Shown here in pieces: positions 16,503 through 31,279 of a stretch of 64,000 nt of DNA (its first letter is position 1; the number at the start of each line of letters is the position of its first letter). Origin of the DNA: Heterobasidion occidentale. Lineage: Eukaryota; Basidiomycota; Agaricomycetes; Russulales; Bondarzewiaceae. The notes under the pieces are model-generated. The model was given only the letters and a program-made list of their open reading frames with translations. It had not been told where the DNA came from and searched no databases. The position numbers were made by a program, and so were the translations under genes. The DNA lies in contig JBCAQO010000014.1 of assembly GCA_039111635.1 (NCBI GenBank), positions 248,001 through 312,000 of the forward strand, written 5' to 3'.

Positions 16503-16736
16503 GCAGTCTCTAACTGCCACGACTGTTCTTCAATTTCTCTGTATTACTGTAGCAGCCATCTATACTCTCAACACTTAGCTTGGGAAACAAGCAGTATCAA
16601 GCCCGTGCATAGGTGAGAAACACCAATATCATCTTTTGACCTATCAAGCTTATGTCTCAAACGCGCGAAGTCTGTGCTCGCAACTCAGAGCTGTACGCTT
16701 GACTGCGGTTCGCGCCCTTGACAATTCTCTCTACCC

Positions 16737-20630
<3,894 letters not shown>

Positions 20631-21350
20631 GGAACTAAGGAGGCACTAGGCAGCTTTCAATGTTTTATTTATTATTCATGCTTATACTGGCTGAGCGATC
20701 AAGCGAGTGTCAAACCGCACTAGACTGCTTCTTGTGACCGGGAGGTGAACGAGACGGCGTAAGATGAAGAAGTCAGGTCGCTGTCCAAATACGTCCCACC
20801 GCTTCTCGTCCTGGGCTTGGTGTGTAAAGTGCGTACAGCATTCTCAAGTTCTCACTAAGTTCTCTGGTCCGTTCACACACTTTTAGTCATCATGACAGGC
20901 CCATGTGGGTCGGACTGCTTATTAGCTGATCTATCAACATCACAACGCGCCATGAGGAGACATGCGTCCTGCCATGATTAAATCCTGGAAAAATAGTGCA
21001 GCAAATATTGAGGTCCATCGAGCGGCGGGCCCAGAGTGTGATGGCCCAATATCCCCAATGTGCGCGAGTACCAAATTAGAGAGGACGGCCGAGGCACGTG
21101 GCTGTGCCGAGTTGGCGAAATGGGATCTGATCCGCTTTCGTCGAGATCTTCTGCAATTTAGCACCGGCACACGAGCACGCGGGACCAGATCGCCGACCCT
21201 GGTCTCCTCGAGCCGCTCCAGTCCGGTCGGGCGCTCGCTCGGGCAGTCGAGCGCTCGCCGGTGGGGCGGCTAGTATCATACTCACATTAACGGCTCATGA
21301 TCATAGGGTAAGTATAACGCATACGAGCATTCGATACCTCACGAGCACCC
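20631..21350. other. Intergenic region between PMR1 and the UstYa-like cluster
   Basis: Contains the PMR1 3' UTR and the upstream region of the first DUF3328 gene. No gene or repeat is recognised. Confidence 0.4.
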
Positions 21351-22090
21351 ATGAAGTCTGAATCCGCCTCGCTGCCATCCTCGCCCTCGAAGCGCATCGT
21401 CGCCTCGCGGACGTTCGTCGTCGGCCTCGGCCTCTCGCTCCTCCTCAACCTCGCCGCCGTCCTCTACCAGCTGCACATCATCGCGCCGCGCCGGCCCTCG
21501 TACAGTACGTCGCCCCGCCCCGCGCACGCGCTGCCCGCTCACGCCCGCTGATCCCGCGCCACGATCCAGCGTACATCGGCGCCGACCGCCCGCGCGAGCT
21601 GCCGCTCAAGCTGCGGCGCGTGAACATGGCGGTCCACAACGATGAGGAGCACTACGGCATGGAGGGCGACCGCGCGTGGGCGGAGTGGAACGCCCTGCGC
21701 CCGCCGAACGGGGGCGACGTCTACCTCGGCGCGCACCCGCTCCCGTTCGGCGTGTCGATGTGGCACCAGATTCAATGCCTGAACCAGCTGCGCGAGGTCG
21801 TCGTGCACGGCGAGGACGGGACGCCGTACACGGAGCACTGCTTCCACTATCTGCGCCAGGCGCTGCTGTGCCGCGGCGACCTGACGCTCGAGGAGGGCGG
21901 CACGAGCATGGTGAACCCGCACGGGGAGGGCACGATCGCGCCGACGGTGAACATGACGCACACGTGCAGGGACTGGCGACAGGTGTATGACTGGACGGTC
22001 GAGCACCAGAAGACGTGGACCCCGGAGATGGTCAGGGTGCAGGAGGAGATGGTCGAGGGCACGTTTCTCGCCATGGGCGAGGGACTGTAG
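21351..22090 (+). CDS. UstYa-like (DUF3328) protein A, type II membrane protein with altered His/Cys motifs
   Basis: The family includes UstYa/UstYb, which act in the oxidative cyclisation of ustiloxin-type peptides, presumably in the secretory lumen. Two exons (21351-21504, 21570-22090) give 224 residues. A short cytoplasmic tail is followed by one membrane segment (about residues 20-43, VVGLGLSLLLNLAAVLYQLH) and a luminal domain. Family motifs are present but changed. Motif 1 is HQIQC instead of HxxHC, and motif 2 is YTEHC instead of HxxHC. FHYLRQALLC and the terminal CRDWRQVYDWT are kept. The intron position is identical to that of gene C (24809-25503). The motif losses suggest altered or lost catalysis, perhaps a regulatory partner. 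Confidence 0.85.
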
Positions 22091-22343
22091 CAGACTGTAG
22101 CTCGCCGCAGACGTGTCACGAGAGAATGGAATGAACGTTTTTTTACAGTAGTGTGCGCCGACGTCAAGACTTGCTTCTCAGACGCCGTCTAATCACGATG
22201 AATGACGTTGTCTCTGCCTTTCGTACTGTACATGGTTCACACAAAATCACTACAAGGTTCGCCCCCGCATCTCCATTTAGAGCACCAAGGCATCCGTTCT
22301 TATGTCCGGCTTCCCGCGCTTCAAGTCCACGATGATTTACTGT

Positions 22344-23255
22344 TCACGCCTGGCCGTTCATCTTGGCGTAATCCATGGGGTCCGAGTCGGGGAACGAGCG
22401 CTTCCACTCGTCTTCCATGTAGTTCCACACCTGGCGCCAGTCGCGGCACTGATGCACGACGTCGTACCCGCCCACGATCTCGGAGCGGACCTTGCCGTTC
22501 GGCAACACCGTCTTCTCCAACTTCCCCGGCTCGAGCGTGATGTCCGCGTTGCACAGCAGGGCCTGGAGAAATGCGTCAGCGAACAACCGGGCGCGCACGG
22601 AGGGCGCAATGGGAATGGCAGACCTGGCGCAGGTAGTTGAAGCAGTGCTTGACGTGCCCCGACTCGTCTTTGTCGCCTGCGAAGACCTGTCCCGCCGCGC
22701 ACCGCACCGATGAGCACGATCCATCTCACAATGGGATATGTTAGATAAAAAACCACGCACCGCGCGCAAGCGGACGAGACAGTGCATCTGGTGGAACATG
22801 GTGACGCCGAAGAGCTCCTCGTGGCCGCCGAGCTTGATGTAGCCGCGGCCGAGGGGCAGGTTGGCGTCCCAGACGGGGCCGGCCTCGGGCGAGTAGATGT
22901 CCATGTAGGGCTCGCTGTCGTTGAACGGCATGTACACCGTGCGGAGCGGGGTCGGGAGGTCGAGCTCGCGCGGCCAGTCTCCGTCCACGTACGCTGGCGG
23001 TGGGCACGCGCCGGGTCAGCAGGACGGCAGGTCAGCTATGCAAGTGCAGCGAGTGTGGAGCGGGAAAGGCGCACAGTATTGCTTCTTGCTCGGGGGGAGG
23101 ATCTGCACGCGCAGCTGGTAGAAAAAGACGAGGACGTTGAGGACGAGCATGACGCCGCACGCGATGGCGACGATGGACGTGCGCACGCGGGCGGCGGGGC
23201 GCGGCGGGGAGGAGACGGGGGGGAGAATGTGACCGGGCGAGGCCTTGGAGTTCAT
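22344..23255 (-). CDS. UstYa-like (DUF3328) protein B, both HxxHC motifs intact
   Basis: Four exons (23255-23075, 22993-22761, 22686-22624, 22562-22344) encode 231 residues. One membrane segment lies at about residues 26-48 (TSIVAIACGVMLVLNVLVFF), followed by a luminal domain. Motif 1 is HQMHC in FHQMHCLVRLR. Motif 2 is HVKHC in HVKHCFNYLRQ, then ALLCNADITLEP and CRDWRQVWNYMEDEW. These are the metal-binding type residues expected of an active UstYa-like oxidase. It is transcribed head to head with gene D (start 23725) across 469 bp and ends tail to tail with gene A. Its lack of conserved intron spacing with A and C suggests an older paralogue. Confidence 0.88.
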
Positions 23256-23724
23256 GGTGGCAAGTCGAGGTGCGGTTCGCAGCAGCGCGCGGCTAGCATT
23301 TCTGGGGGGAAAGAATATATGGCAGTGGGTGCAGGGGAGAACAGAGCAGCTTGCGCGAGTCGGTCACGGTGGCGCGATCACGATCACGATTGCCGGGCGG
23401 TCCGGTGCGCGCGCTCGTTGGGCGCTTGCGCTCCTCCATTCACCTCCGTCCGACGGCTTAGTCCAAGGGTTTAGTCCAGCGCCCGACGTCGCCTGCATCG
23501 CGTCCCAGCCGGTCCTAATGAGCTCATCTCGGCTGTGCGATCGCGATCATGTCATGGACGTCCATGTGCACCGCAGGGGCTCACTTTGCGGAGATCATGC
23601 GCGTATATTTCTACGATCGTCGCTCGCTAAGCAGCTAGCACCCGGTTGACAAAGTCGGGCTCCAAGCAACCCCACCGTGTCATAGACTCACGTCGCAGTC
23701 ACACATACCCATCTTCCACCCACG
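23256..23724. promoter_or_regulatory. Bidirectional promoter between DUF3328 gene B and membrane protein D
   Basis: A 469-bp divergent intergenic region. No gene is present. Sharing of this region suggests co-expression of the pair. No specific binding site is claimed. Confidence 0.5.
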
Positions 23725-24695
23725 ATGCCCTCCACCCGCCAGCCCGACCGCGCCGAATACGAGCCCCTCAACCCCACCGCGACCGACTCCGCGTCTGACC
23801 TCTCCTGGGAGGAGAAGCAGTCTTCTTCCTCCTCCTCGTCCTCTGCCACCGCCTGCTGTGGCGCGGCCTCGGGCGCCGCCGCGCTGCTCTCCCCGCGCGC
23901 GTTCTGGGCGCTCTGCGCCGTCGCCCTGCTCACCGTGCTCAACCTCGCGCTCTACCCGCGCACGCTCGCCACCAGCGCCGCGCGCTACGCCCCGAGCGGG
24001 CTCCCCACCATCGGCTCCAGCCCGGGCCTCGAGCGCGCGCGCGCCCAGGGCGGGCTCGCGAGCTTCCGCTTCGTGAAGCCCGCGCGCATCGGGAGCGCCG
24101 ACGCGCAGGGCGCGCAGGACGGTGGCGCGGTCGAGGGCATGTGGGCAACGGATCGCGCTCTGCGTGTGTCGCGCCGCGTGAGTCGCCCCGCTTCTCCCTC
24201 GCGCCGTGCTGACGCGCACTCGCGTCGCCGCAGGAAAACGCGCTCGTGCAGTTCACGGTGCCCGACGGCAACGCGTCGGCGCCGTGCGCGCTCGCGTTCT
24301 TCCGCCCGCCGCTCACGGTCACGTCCGAGCTCACGGGCGCGCTCGCGGCCGTCGAGGTCTGGGACGTGCCCGCGGCGGCGCTCTCGAGCTCCCCCTCGAG
24401 CTCCGCGCCCGGCGCCGGCGACGCCCCGCTGTCGCTCATGCGCGCGCAGGAGCACAAGGTCGCGACGCTCGATCTGACGCGGCAGGCAGCGCTCGCGACG
24501 AGCGGGGAGTTCGCGTGTGCGGCCGGCGAGCGGCGCGTGTTCGAGGTTCGGTGTCCCGCCGGGAAGGCGTGCGTCGTCCAGTACACGGACAAGCCCAAGT
24601 TGAACATCGGTATGCTACTGCGGTTCTCTGACCCTTGCGCGGTTTGTTGACTTTCCTGGGGGGTTACAGGATTCCAGTTGAGGAGGAAGATTTAA
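23725..24695 (+). CDS. Type II membrane protein D, unrecognised family, paralogue of E
   Basis: Three exons (23725-24177, 24234-24609, 24670-24695) encode 284 residues. A Ser-rich acidic N-terminal tail is followed by one membrane segment (about residues 55-75, AFWALCAVALLTVLNLALY) and a luminal domain with paired cysteines (PCALAFFRPP, EFACAAGE, VRCPAGKACVV). The protein ends NIGFQLRRKI. Protein E has the same layout, the same two intron positions and phases, and the ending MGFELVRRK. I do not recognise the domain. Head-to-head placement with a DUF3328 gene, repeated at the C/E pair, suggests work in the same luminal pathway. That role is inference only. Confidence 0.75.
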
Positions 24696-24808
24696 AGCGG
24701 TTTTTGAGGAGGAGTTTTGTATTCGCCAGTAGGAATTTACAAGCACGCATTGCATTGTTTGAGATCGTCGCGTCCGAGCTGTTCGAAACAACATTATTCA
24801 TTGAAATC

Positions 24809-25503
24809 TCAACTACCCTCCGTCTTGTTCATGGCATGCGACGACTCCATCAGCCTCTCCTGCATGTCAGGCGTCCACGCCCGGTGCCTGTCTACCGTCC
24901 AACTGTCCACTTGCGTCCAATCTCTACACGTATGCGCGACGCCCTCACCAGGGATCACGCCCTTGCTCCCCTCTTCCCTGGGCTCGAGCGTGGTATCCGC
25001 CGCACACAAAAGATGCTGTCTGATGTAGTGGAAGCAGTGCTCGGTGTGCTCCGAGCCGTCGTCCCCCGCGGCGATGATGGTGCGGACGTGATTGAGGCAG
25101 TGGAGCTGGTGCCACATGGACACGCTCCAGGGGAGGTGCGCCTGGCCAATGAAGACGTAGCCACCTGCGGGCGGGCGGATGGCGTTCCACTCTGCCCAGG
25201 CTGGCACGCCGGAGAGGGCGTAGTGGTCCGGGTCGTCGTGGAAGGCCATGTTGACGGTGCGGACGGGCCCGAGGGGCAGCTCGCGCGGGTGGTCGTGGCC
25301 GAGGTACGCTGGAGCGGAGAGACGCGCGTGGTGAGCGCGATGCAAGGTTGTAGTGAGAGGCACGTACTGTAGGATCTCAGCGGGTAGAGGACGTGGAGCT
25401 GGTAGAGGACGGCGGCGAGATTGACGAGGAGAGAGAGGCCGAAGGTGGCGGTCAGCAGCAAGTGCGTCGAGGTCGAAGGCGCAGACAGGCGGCGGGAGAA
25501 CAT
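24809..25503 (-). CDS. UstYa-like (DUF3328) protein C, both HxxHC motifs intact
   Basis: Two exons (25503-25368, 25308-24809) encode 211 residues. The ATG at 25503 begins MFSRRLSAPSTSTH, with a membrane segment at about residues 16-38. Motif 1 is HQLHC in MWHQLHCLNHVR. Motif 2 is HTEHC in HTEHCFHYIRQHLLC, then ADTTLEP and CRDWTQVDSWT. It is closest to protein A (shared LPL/RTVNMAFHDD and EWNAIRPP segments and the same intron), but retains the His residues that A has lost. It is head to head with gene E (start 25908) and tail to tail with gene D. Confidence 0.88.
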
Positions 25504-25907
25504 GGTGAGTGACTGTGGTCGTCTGGAGAGCGAACCCTGCGAGTGAGGCTTTCTCGGTCTCCGACTTGGGTGAGCATGAGCCTTCAAGGCAAGGTGCCCG
25601 AAAGCGACGGCACGTTGCAGTCTGGCCGAACTACCGGCGCACCCGATCTCGATCTTTTTTCAGGGTCGGATCGCGCGGGCGCCAGATTGTCCTAGATCGG
25701 CATCGGGCGCTGACGGTGTCCCCGATCGGTCCGTTCGTCGCGCAAGCTCCGTCGCGTCACACTGGTCCGTCACCCTGATCTCTCCTGCTCTCGACCGCAA
25801 CAGCCATCTACCCTCGGCGATGGCGCCGTCTGCCCTGCTCTCAATTTCTGCCGGTCGACCACCACCCCGTCGTACCAGGTGCCCCACCGACTCCCCACCA
25901 CATCACC
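25504..25907. promoter_or_regulatory. Bidirectional promoter between DUF3328 gene C and membrane protein E
   Basis: A 404-bp divergent region without a gene. It mirrors the B/D arrangement. Confidence 0.5.
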
Positions 25908-26926
25908 ATGCTCTCCTTCTTCCGCTCCCTCACCGTCCCCCGCACAGAGTACGTCTCCCTCGCGCCCGCCGGCGAGGGCGACCCCGGCGAGGACGATGCA
26001 CTCCTCTCCGCGCGCTCCTCATCCCCTAACACCCTCGACGCCAAACGCGCCGCCAGCCATCCCGCCTCCGCGCTCGGCCTCAAGTCGTACATCCTCATCG
26101 GCCTCCTCGCGTCCCTCCTCATGCTCAACGTCTCCCTCCTCCCCTTCACCCTCTCCCGCGCTGCCCTCTCTGAGGCCGCACTCCGCCGCCTCCCGTACCC
26201 CGACCAGCGCCTCGGCCTCGACCGCGCCGCCAAGGCGATGCCCCACCCAAAGGCGTACACGTCCCAGTGGCCAGATAAGATTGCGCGCCTCAGCCAGAAG
26301 CTCAAGCACGCCGTCTACGGTGCAGGCTCCCAGGTCATGATCACCGTCGAGGTAAGCCCCACGCGCCTCTCCACCCACATCCTCGCGCTAACCGACGCTT
26401 CGCGCGCGCGCCGCAGGACACGACGCTCATGCGCTTCCCGGTCCCCGAGGCGGGGTCCGACAAGTGCGCCATCACGTGGACCCCGCCGCCCCCGCTCGGC
26501 GTGCGCAAGCAGGACCTCAAGACCAAGGGCGACGTCTCCGAGATCGAAGTCTGGTCCGTGATCGCGCCGCCCGGCGCCGCGCCCAGCGCGGGCACGGCCT
26601 CGGTCGATGACATGGACTGGGACGCGCTCTCCTGGGCGACGCGCCCCGTGCGCGGCGAGCTGCTCGGCACGCTCGACCTTACCGCGCAGCCGAACGCGAC
26701 GACGGTCGAGTTCGCGTGTCCGAGGCCCGCGATGCACGGCCACGGCAGCGGGGGCGGGCCGGCGAGCCTGACGGTCGAGCTGCGGTGCCTCCGCGTCGCG
26801 TGCTATGTCGAGTTCGTGCAGGTGCCGTTCTGGCCGAAGATGGGTGAGCGATGATCCTTCTTTGGAGTGTGATGCGTGGTGCTGATCGTGCGTGCGGTAG
26901 GCTTCGAGCTCGTGCGGAGGAAGTGA
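25908..26926 (+). CDS. Type II membrane protein E, unrecognised family, paralogue of D
   Basis: Three exons (25908-26351, 26417-26843, 26901-26926) give 298 residues. The membrane segment is at about residues 59-80 (YILIGLLASLLMLNVSLLPF). The luminal part carries DKCAITWTPPPP, EIEVWSV, ATTVEFACP, VELRCLRVACYVEF and the terminal GFELVRRK. It shares layout, intron phases (0, then 1) and cysteine pattern with D, although residue identity is modest. Function is unknown; its partner by position is DUF3328 protein C. Confidence 0.75.
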
Positions 26927-27138
26927 TGCGGAAGAGGCCTGAGGAATTGGTGGTGTATATACAACGGATGAATCTACGTCGATGAATGAAATACGCGGTG
27001 ATTGACCACGCCTGCGTGAAGTGATTCGCAAGAGATCCTCGACTACAGCCCAAAATATCCTTCTCAAACAATTGTTCACTTCAGAGGTAATTCTATCCTC
27101 GCGTCTTTCTATTTAGTACATGGCTAGGCCGACTCCTC

Positions 27139-28098
27139 TCACGCGTGCACGAACTCTGCGCACCACACGTCCATCGCCTCCACCTTTTTCGAGCCCCCGA
27201 CCACGTCCGCCGCCGCCCTCACCGCCTCCCGCAGCGCAACCACCACCGCCCGCTCCCCCTCGTCCTTCACGAACTCCTCGATCCCCTTCTCAAACTCCCC
27301 ATCCAGCACCGCCTGCACCTCCCACTGCCCATCCAGCGTGCCCTCCGCAGGGCGGAACCGCGCCTCCCTCACCACCTTCCACGCGCCGCCCTCCGGCATC
27401 GCGGCCGCGCGCACGATGCTCGCGGGCGCGAACGCAGTGCGCACGTTCGACTCGGACGCGGGGTTGCGGTGCTCGAGCGCGGCCTGCGCGAGCGCCGCGA
27501 GGACGTGCGCGTGCGCGGCGGGGCGCGCGGCGCTGAGGCTCCACTCGGCGACGCAGAGGCGCGTCGCGTGCGGTGCAAGCGCGGAGAGGAGCGCTGAGAG
27601 CACGTGCGGGGACGCGAAGTACCACGTGCAGAGGGAGAGGACGGCGACGTCGAAGGGCGGCGCGTCGGGCGCGCGCGCGGCGAGGAAGGCGAGCGGGTCG
27701 GCTTGGGCCCAGGTGATGCGCGGTCCGAGGCGGCCGGCGGAGAGGTGTGATTGGGCCTGGCCAAGCGTGAACGGCGAGCCTGGGAGGGATCGCGTGAGCA
27801 GCACGAACGACGTGAATCGTTCGAACTCACCGTAATCGAGCGCGCCTGGGTCGACGCCGGTCACATGGCCGGTCTCGCCGACGAGCTCTGCGAGCACGGC
27901 GGTGGTATCGCCCTGGCCGCAGCCGATTTCGAGGACGTGCGCGCCGGCGGGGATGACCCAGTGTGCGATGATGGCGGCGCGGTGGGCGGTGGACTGGAGC
28001 TGGACCTTGAAGTACTTCGGCTCGTGGAGGCAGAGGCCCGCGACGGTATCGGGGGAGAAGGGTGCGGGCAGGGTCGGCGGCTGGGTGGCGGCGGACAT
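27139..28098 (-). CDS. Class I SAM-dependent methyltransferase
   Basis: Single-exon gene of 319 residues starting MSAATQPPTLPAPFS. The SAM-binding motif VLEIGCGQGDTT lies at about residues 51-62. GVDPG (about 81) supplies the acidic residue after strand 2, and ITWAQADPLAFL (about 128-139) and FDVAVLSLCTWYF (about 149-161) follow. The substrate is not indicated. Ustiloxin-type clusters contain a methyltransferase for N-methylation, so a role on the peptide encoded at 31280 is plausible. It could also be a generic small-molecule enzyme. The gene is tail to tail with gene E. Confidence 0.82.
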   Translation of the reverse strand: MSAATQPPTLPAPFSPDTVAGLCLHEPKYFKVQLQSTAHRAAIIAHWVIPAGAHVLEIGCGQGDTTAVLAELVGETGHVTGVDPGALDYGEFERFTSFVLLTRSLPGSPFTLGQAQSHLSAGRLGPRITWAQADPLAFLAARAPDAPPFDVAVLSLCTWYFASPHVLSALLSALAPHATRLCVAEWSLSAARPAAHAHVLAALAQAALEHRNPASESNVRTAFAPASIVRAAAMPEGGAWKVVREARFRPAEGTLDGQWEVQAVLDGEFEKGIEEFVKDEGERAVVVALREAVRAAADVVGGSKKVEAMDVWCAEFVHA

Positions 28099-28965
28099 TG
28101 TGATGCGTGAAATCAGGTGTGATGGGATGATATTGGGGAGGATAGATGGGGTTAATCAGTGACTTTGTTGGGTGTCGGTTGACTGGAGAAAGCGAAAGGA
28201 AAGAGGCGCGCGCCGGCATGGTTTTTAGTATAGCCAGTCACGAGGCCCTTGATTCAAGGCTAGAGCGCTGAGGCGCGCGCACGAACAAAGTTCAGCATGG
28301 CCTTCGGATCTAACATGTGTTCCCTTCTCGTTCCCCATGTCGTCACGCCTTGTTCTCCTTCACTCATATGGCGCCAATCCGCATTGGTATACTTTAGAGC
28401 CATTTTAATCGCAGATATCGGCAGCGACTACCATCGTACCTGTCTATCTCCGTGCCTATAGATCGCGCGCATCGACGACCATATGGTGTGCGTTCCAAAG
28501 AAGTTCGGTCGACAATGGCAGTGCAATGGTTGCAAACGGGACACGCAATGTCACGTCACAAACTGACCGGAACGGGTTGATCGGCGTCTGTCGATCGCCC
28601 GCTGTGTGTGCCTGCCGGCCCCCGGGCGCCTGGCGAAACGTCATTTCGGGCGCGATCCAAGAGGGGCAACAACGCTAACGGTTGTTTCCCCGCATCGCGT
28701 ACGCGCGCGCTAATTAATGACATCAAGGACAGGTTGATTGCCGTTTCGACGTGCACCGCGTGCACCCGCTTCTCGTTATTGACTGCCTGATCTGCCAAGC
28801 TCTAGTTTAGCCGCCCCTGCGCGGGAGAGATGTACGTGAAGTTCCCGCTCTCGTCTTCTCGTGGGTTGTGTCAGAGCGGCGCTCGATGGCGACTATTCGC
28901 GCGACACGCAGAATGACTTCCATTTCCATGACTGTATCCCCTCTCAAAGAGTCTGCGCCCGTGTA
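28099..28965. other. Intergenic region between the methyltransferase and secreted-protein genes
   Basis: Holds the methyltransferase promoter and the downstream region of the next minus-strand gene. No gene is recognised. Confidence 0.4.
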
Positions 28966-29778
28966 CTACAGATACTCCTCCGGCATCGGGATCAGCGTCT
29001 CGTTGTTCCGTGCACACATCGCCGGATAGTCCTGCGGGCGGTCCTCTGCGTCCACAAGCTTAACGTCCGAACACTGCCCGTAGAAAGACACACAATCCCT
29101 CAGAACCACACCACGGAAAAGAACGAGAAACATAACGAGGTACGCACGTGGAATGCCGTCGCGTTCGTCGTGGGGTCGCGCGCCTCGAAGAGGAACACGC
29201 CGTATTCGGGCGCGGTTGCCGCCTGCGAGGCGGGCACTGTGGGCGGCGGCATCTGCACGTTAAAGCAGAGCTGGCCTGACGGCGCGATCGGCACGTCCGT
29301 CGCGATCGTAAACGTGAAGTCCTCGCGCTTGCGCGGGACGCGCGCGCGCGCGTAGTGCACGCTCACTGTCGCCACGCCCGCCCGCATGTGAATAGACAGA
29401 AAGGAGTAGAAAGCTCAAGTCAGCGTACAGGCCCAGCGCGGGGAGGAACGAGCGCGCGCGCACCGAGGTCTCCTGCGTTCCCCGAGAACGACACGAACGT
29501 GGGCTTGTATCCCGAGAACGGCTGCGGGCTATGCAGCCACTCGCCGCACAGCGGGTAGAACTTGTCTAAGGGGCGCCGGTGCGGCGCTGGCGTGGTGCGC
29601 GTCGCCCAGGGAAAGTGCACGCTGAACGACGCGCGCGCAGGCGTGGTGCTTGATTCCGAGCTGGATGAACCGGCGCTGGAGTGGTGGCCGGCGGTGTGAC
29701 CGGCGGTGTGGCCAGGGTCTGCGGCAAAGGCGGAAAGGGAGAGGATGGAGAAGAGGAAAAAATGGAGGGAGGGAGCAT
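28966..29778 (-). CDS. Small secreted protein, unrecognised family
   Basis: The ATG at 29778 starts MLPPSIF. A T-run one base short near 29756-29761 interrupts what is otherwise an ideal signal peptide (LFSILSLSAFAAD in the next frame). The secreted part has FSVHFPWATRTTP, PLCGEWLHSPQPFSGYKPTFVSF, then DFTFTIATDVPIAPSG and CFNVQMPPP. The last exon (29073-28966) follows a clean intron (29147-29074) and ends CARNNETLIPMPEEYL. The segment around 29380-29450 needs a further intron or frame change that I could not settle. No known domain is seen. Its position inside the putative peptide cluster is its only functional hint. Confidence 0.6.
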
Positions 29779-31170
29779 AGCGAGGCGTGCATGGGTCAGA
29801 GTGGAGTGGAAAGTGGGTAACTCTGAGATGAGAGGCAGTCAGCCAACGGACACGCTTGCAAGTGACGAAAGAATAGGTGATCTTGCGATGGGATGTTGTC
29901 GTATGGCACCGTCGCTTGCTCGTCCGACAAAGTTTGTCAGATTCCCCGGCTATCCCACTGGGAAAACAGAGTCTCAGACGCGGCTTTGCCTGTCCATTCT
30001 GGGATGACGAAAATGAGGCAGAGTTAATATGAAGTGGACCCCCGACCATGTCGGCATGTCGGCCTGGGCTATCCACTCCTTCTATGCGATCGCGACGGTG
30101 ATACCCGTATATGGCCGTGTTCGTGCGCCCTACGCTGATTCTAAGTCCTACTCACCCGCGTGGAGGACATCACCAGACATCATCGCGGTATTGCGTTGGC
30201 GCCTGTTGGCGCCCCAAAAAACAGTGCGGAGTAGGCGATCGTCGACCCTGACAGGCCTGATAGAAGACCGAAACAAAGTGTGCTTGCAAGCGCCGCCCGA
30301 CCCGGTTCAATTCGACTCCATAGACACCAATTCTCCGAGATATATTGCTCATCATCGCATTTTTTTTCTTAATCACCGCTTCGCGCCTCGAGTCCTGATC
30401 TGGAGCGGAAGAAAGTACTTTGTCTGGCAGTGACACTCACCTCAGCTCCGACGCGCCTCGTGGCTGATACAATACGCTAAGATAGCACCGCCGCTGGCAG
30501 ACCAAGATCAGTTATAGACATCGTGCGCTCATCTCTGGGCGCTGAGCGCGGGATAGGCTGGGACTTGATCGAGGCGGGACCATCGCCGCTTGCTGAACGA
30601 ACATATGAACAAGCGCCCAGCCAAATCTTTGACACTGGGCCGTCTAGTGATGGTACTAGTGACTAGATGGTTGACAAGCTAGCATCATTGTACATGTGCT
30701 GTTGTGCTTGTCCAAGGCCCCTCGTCCTATCTCTGTCAGCGGAAGGGACGAAAAGAAACAGGGATAAACGGCGAGCAATTATAAGTGGTGATGATCGCGT
30801 TGGTATCTGTCGACAGGATCTTCTATATCTCCGAAGGCCTCTCGCCCTGAGCCGGGGGTTGGCCGGAGGGTGATATCCTCGAGTCGATATGCAGTGCACC
30901 GATCTCATTAGACTCATTATGCGCCCGCATGGTGCGTCCGCACAGCCGGCGCACGATGAGGGTTTCAGTCCCTGACCCTGTCATCCAGATCGTGATGCTC
31001 GATGTGATTGGTTGTGCGATGGACTGACGAATGGGCGGACTTGGTTCGGAGCGAACTCAGGTCGGTTCGTCGATGGTCATTGGCACACAAAGATCGCGGC
31101 AGGTGCGAGTAAGTGCATTACGTGGGGCCGGTCCACTGTGCAACTTGAGACGCAGGAAGGGTGATGCGAT
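29779..31170. other. Intergenic region upstream of the repeat-peptide precursor
   Basis: About 1.4 kb with no recognisable gene; open frames here are short and show no family. It must contain the promoters of the secreted protein (left) and of the precursor (right). Confidence 0.4.
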
Positions 31171-31180
31171 GCATATTTAA
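31171..31180 (+). promoter_or_regulatory. TATA-like box of the precursor gene
   Basis: GCATATTTAA, about 100 bp before the ATG at 31280, with no other AT-rich site between. Confidence 0.4.
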
Positions 31181-31279
31181 GGCGTGACGGAGAGGCGGAG
31201 GGAATCCATCGTTTCACGATTGAACGCATCTGCCTCCTCACGCCAACCTCATCCTCCGTGCATACTTCCGATACTCGCC

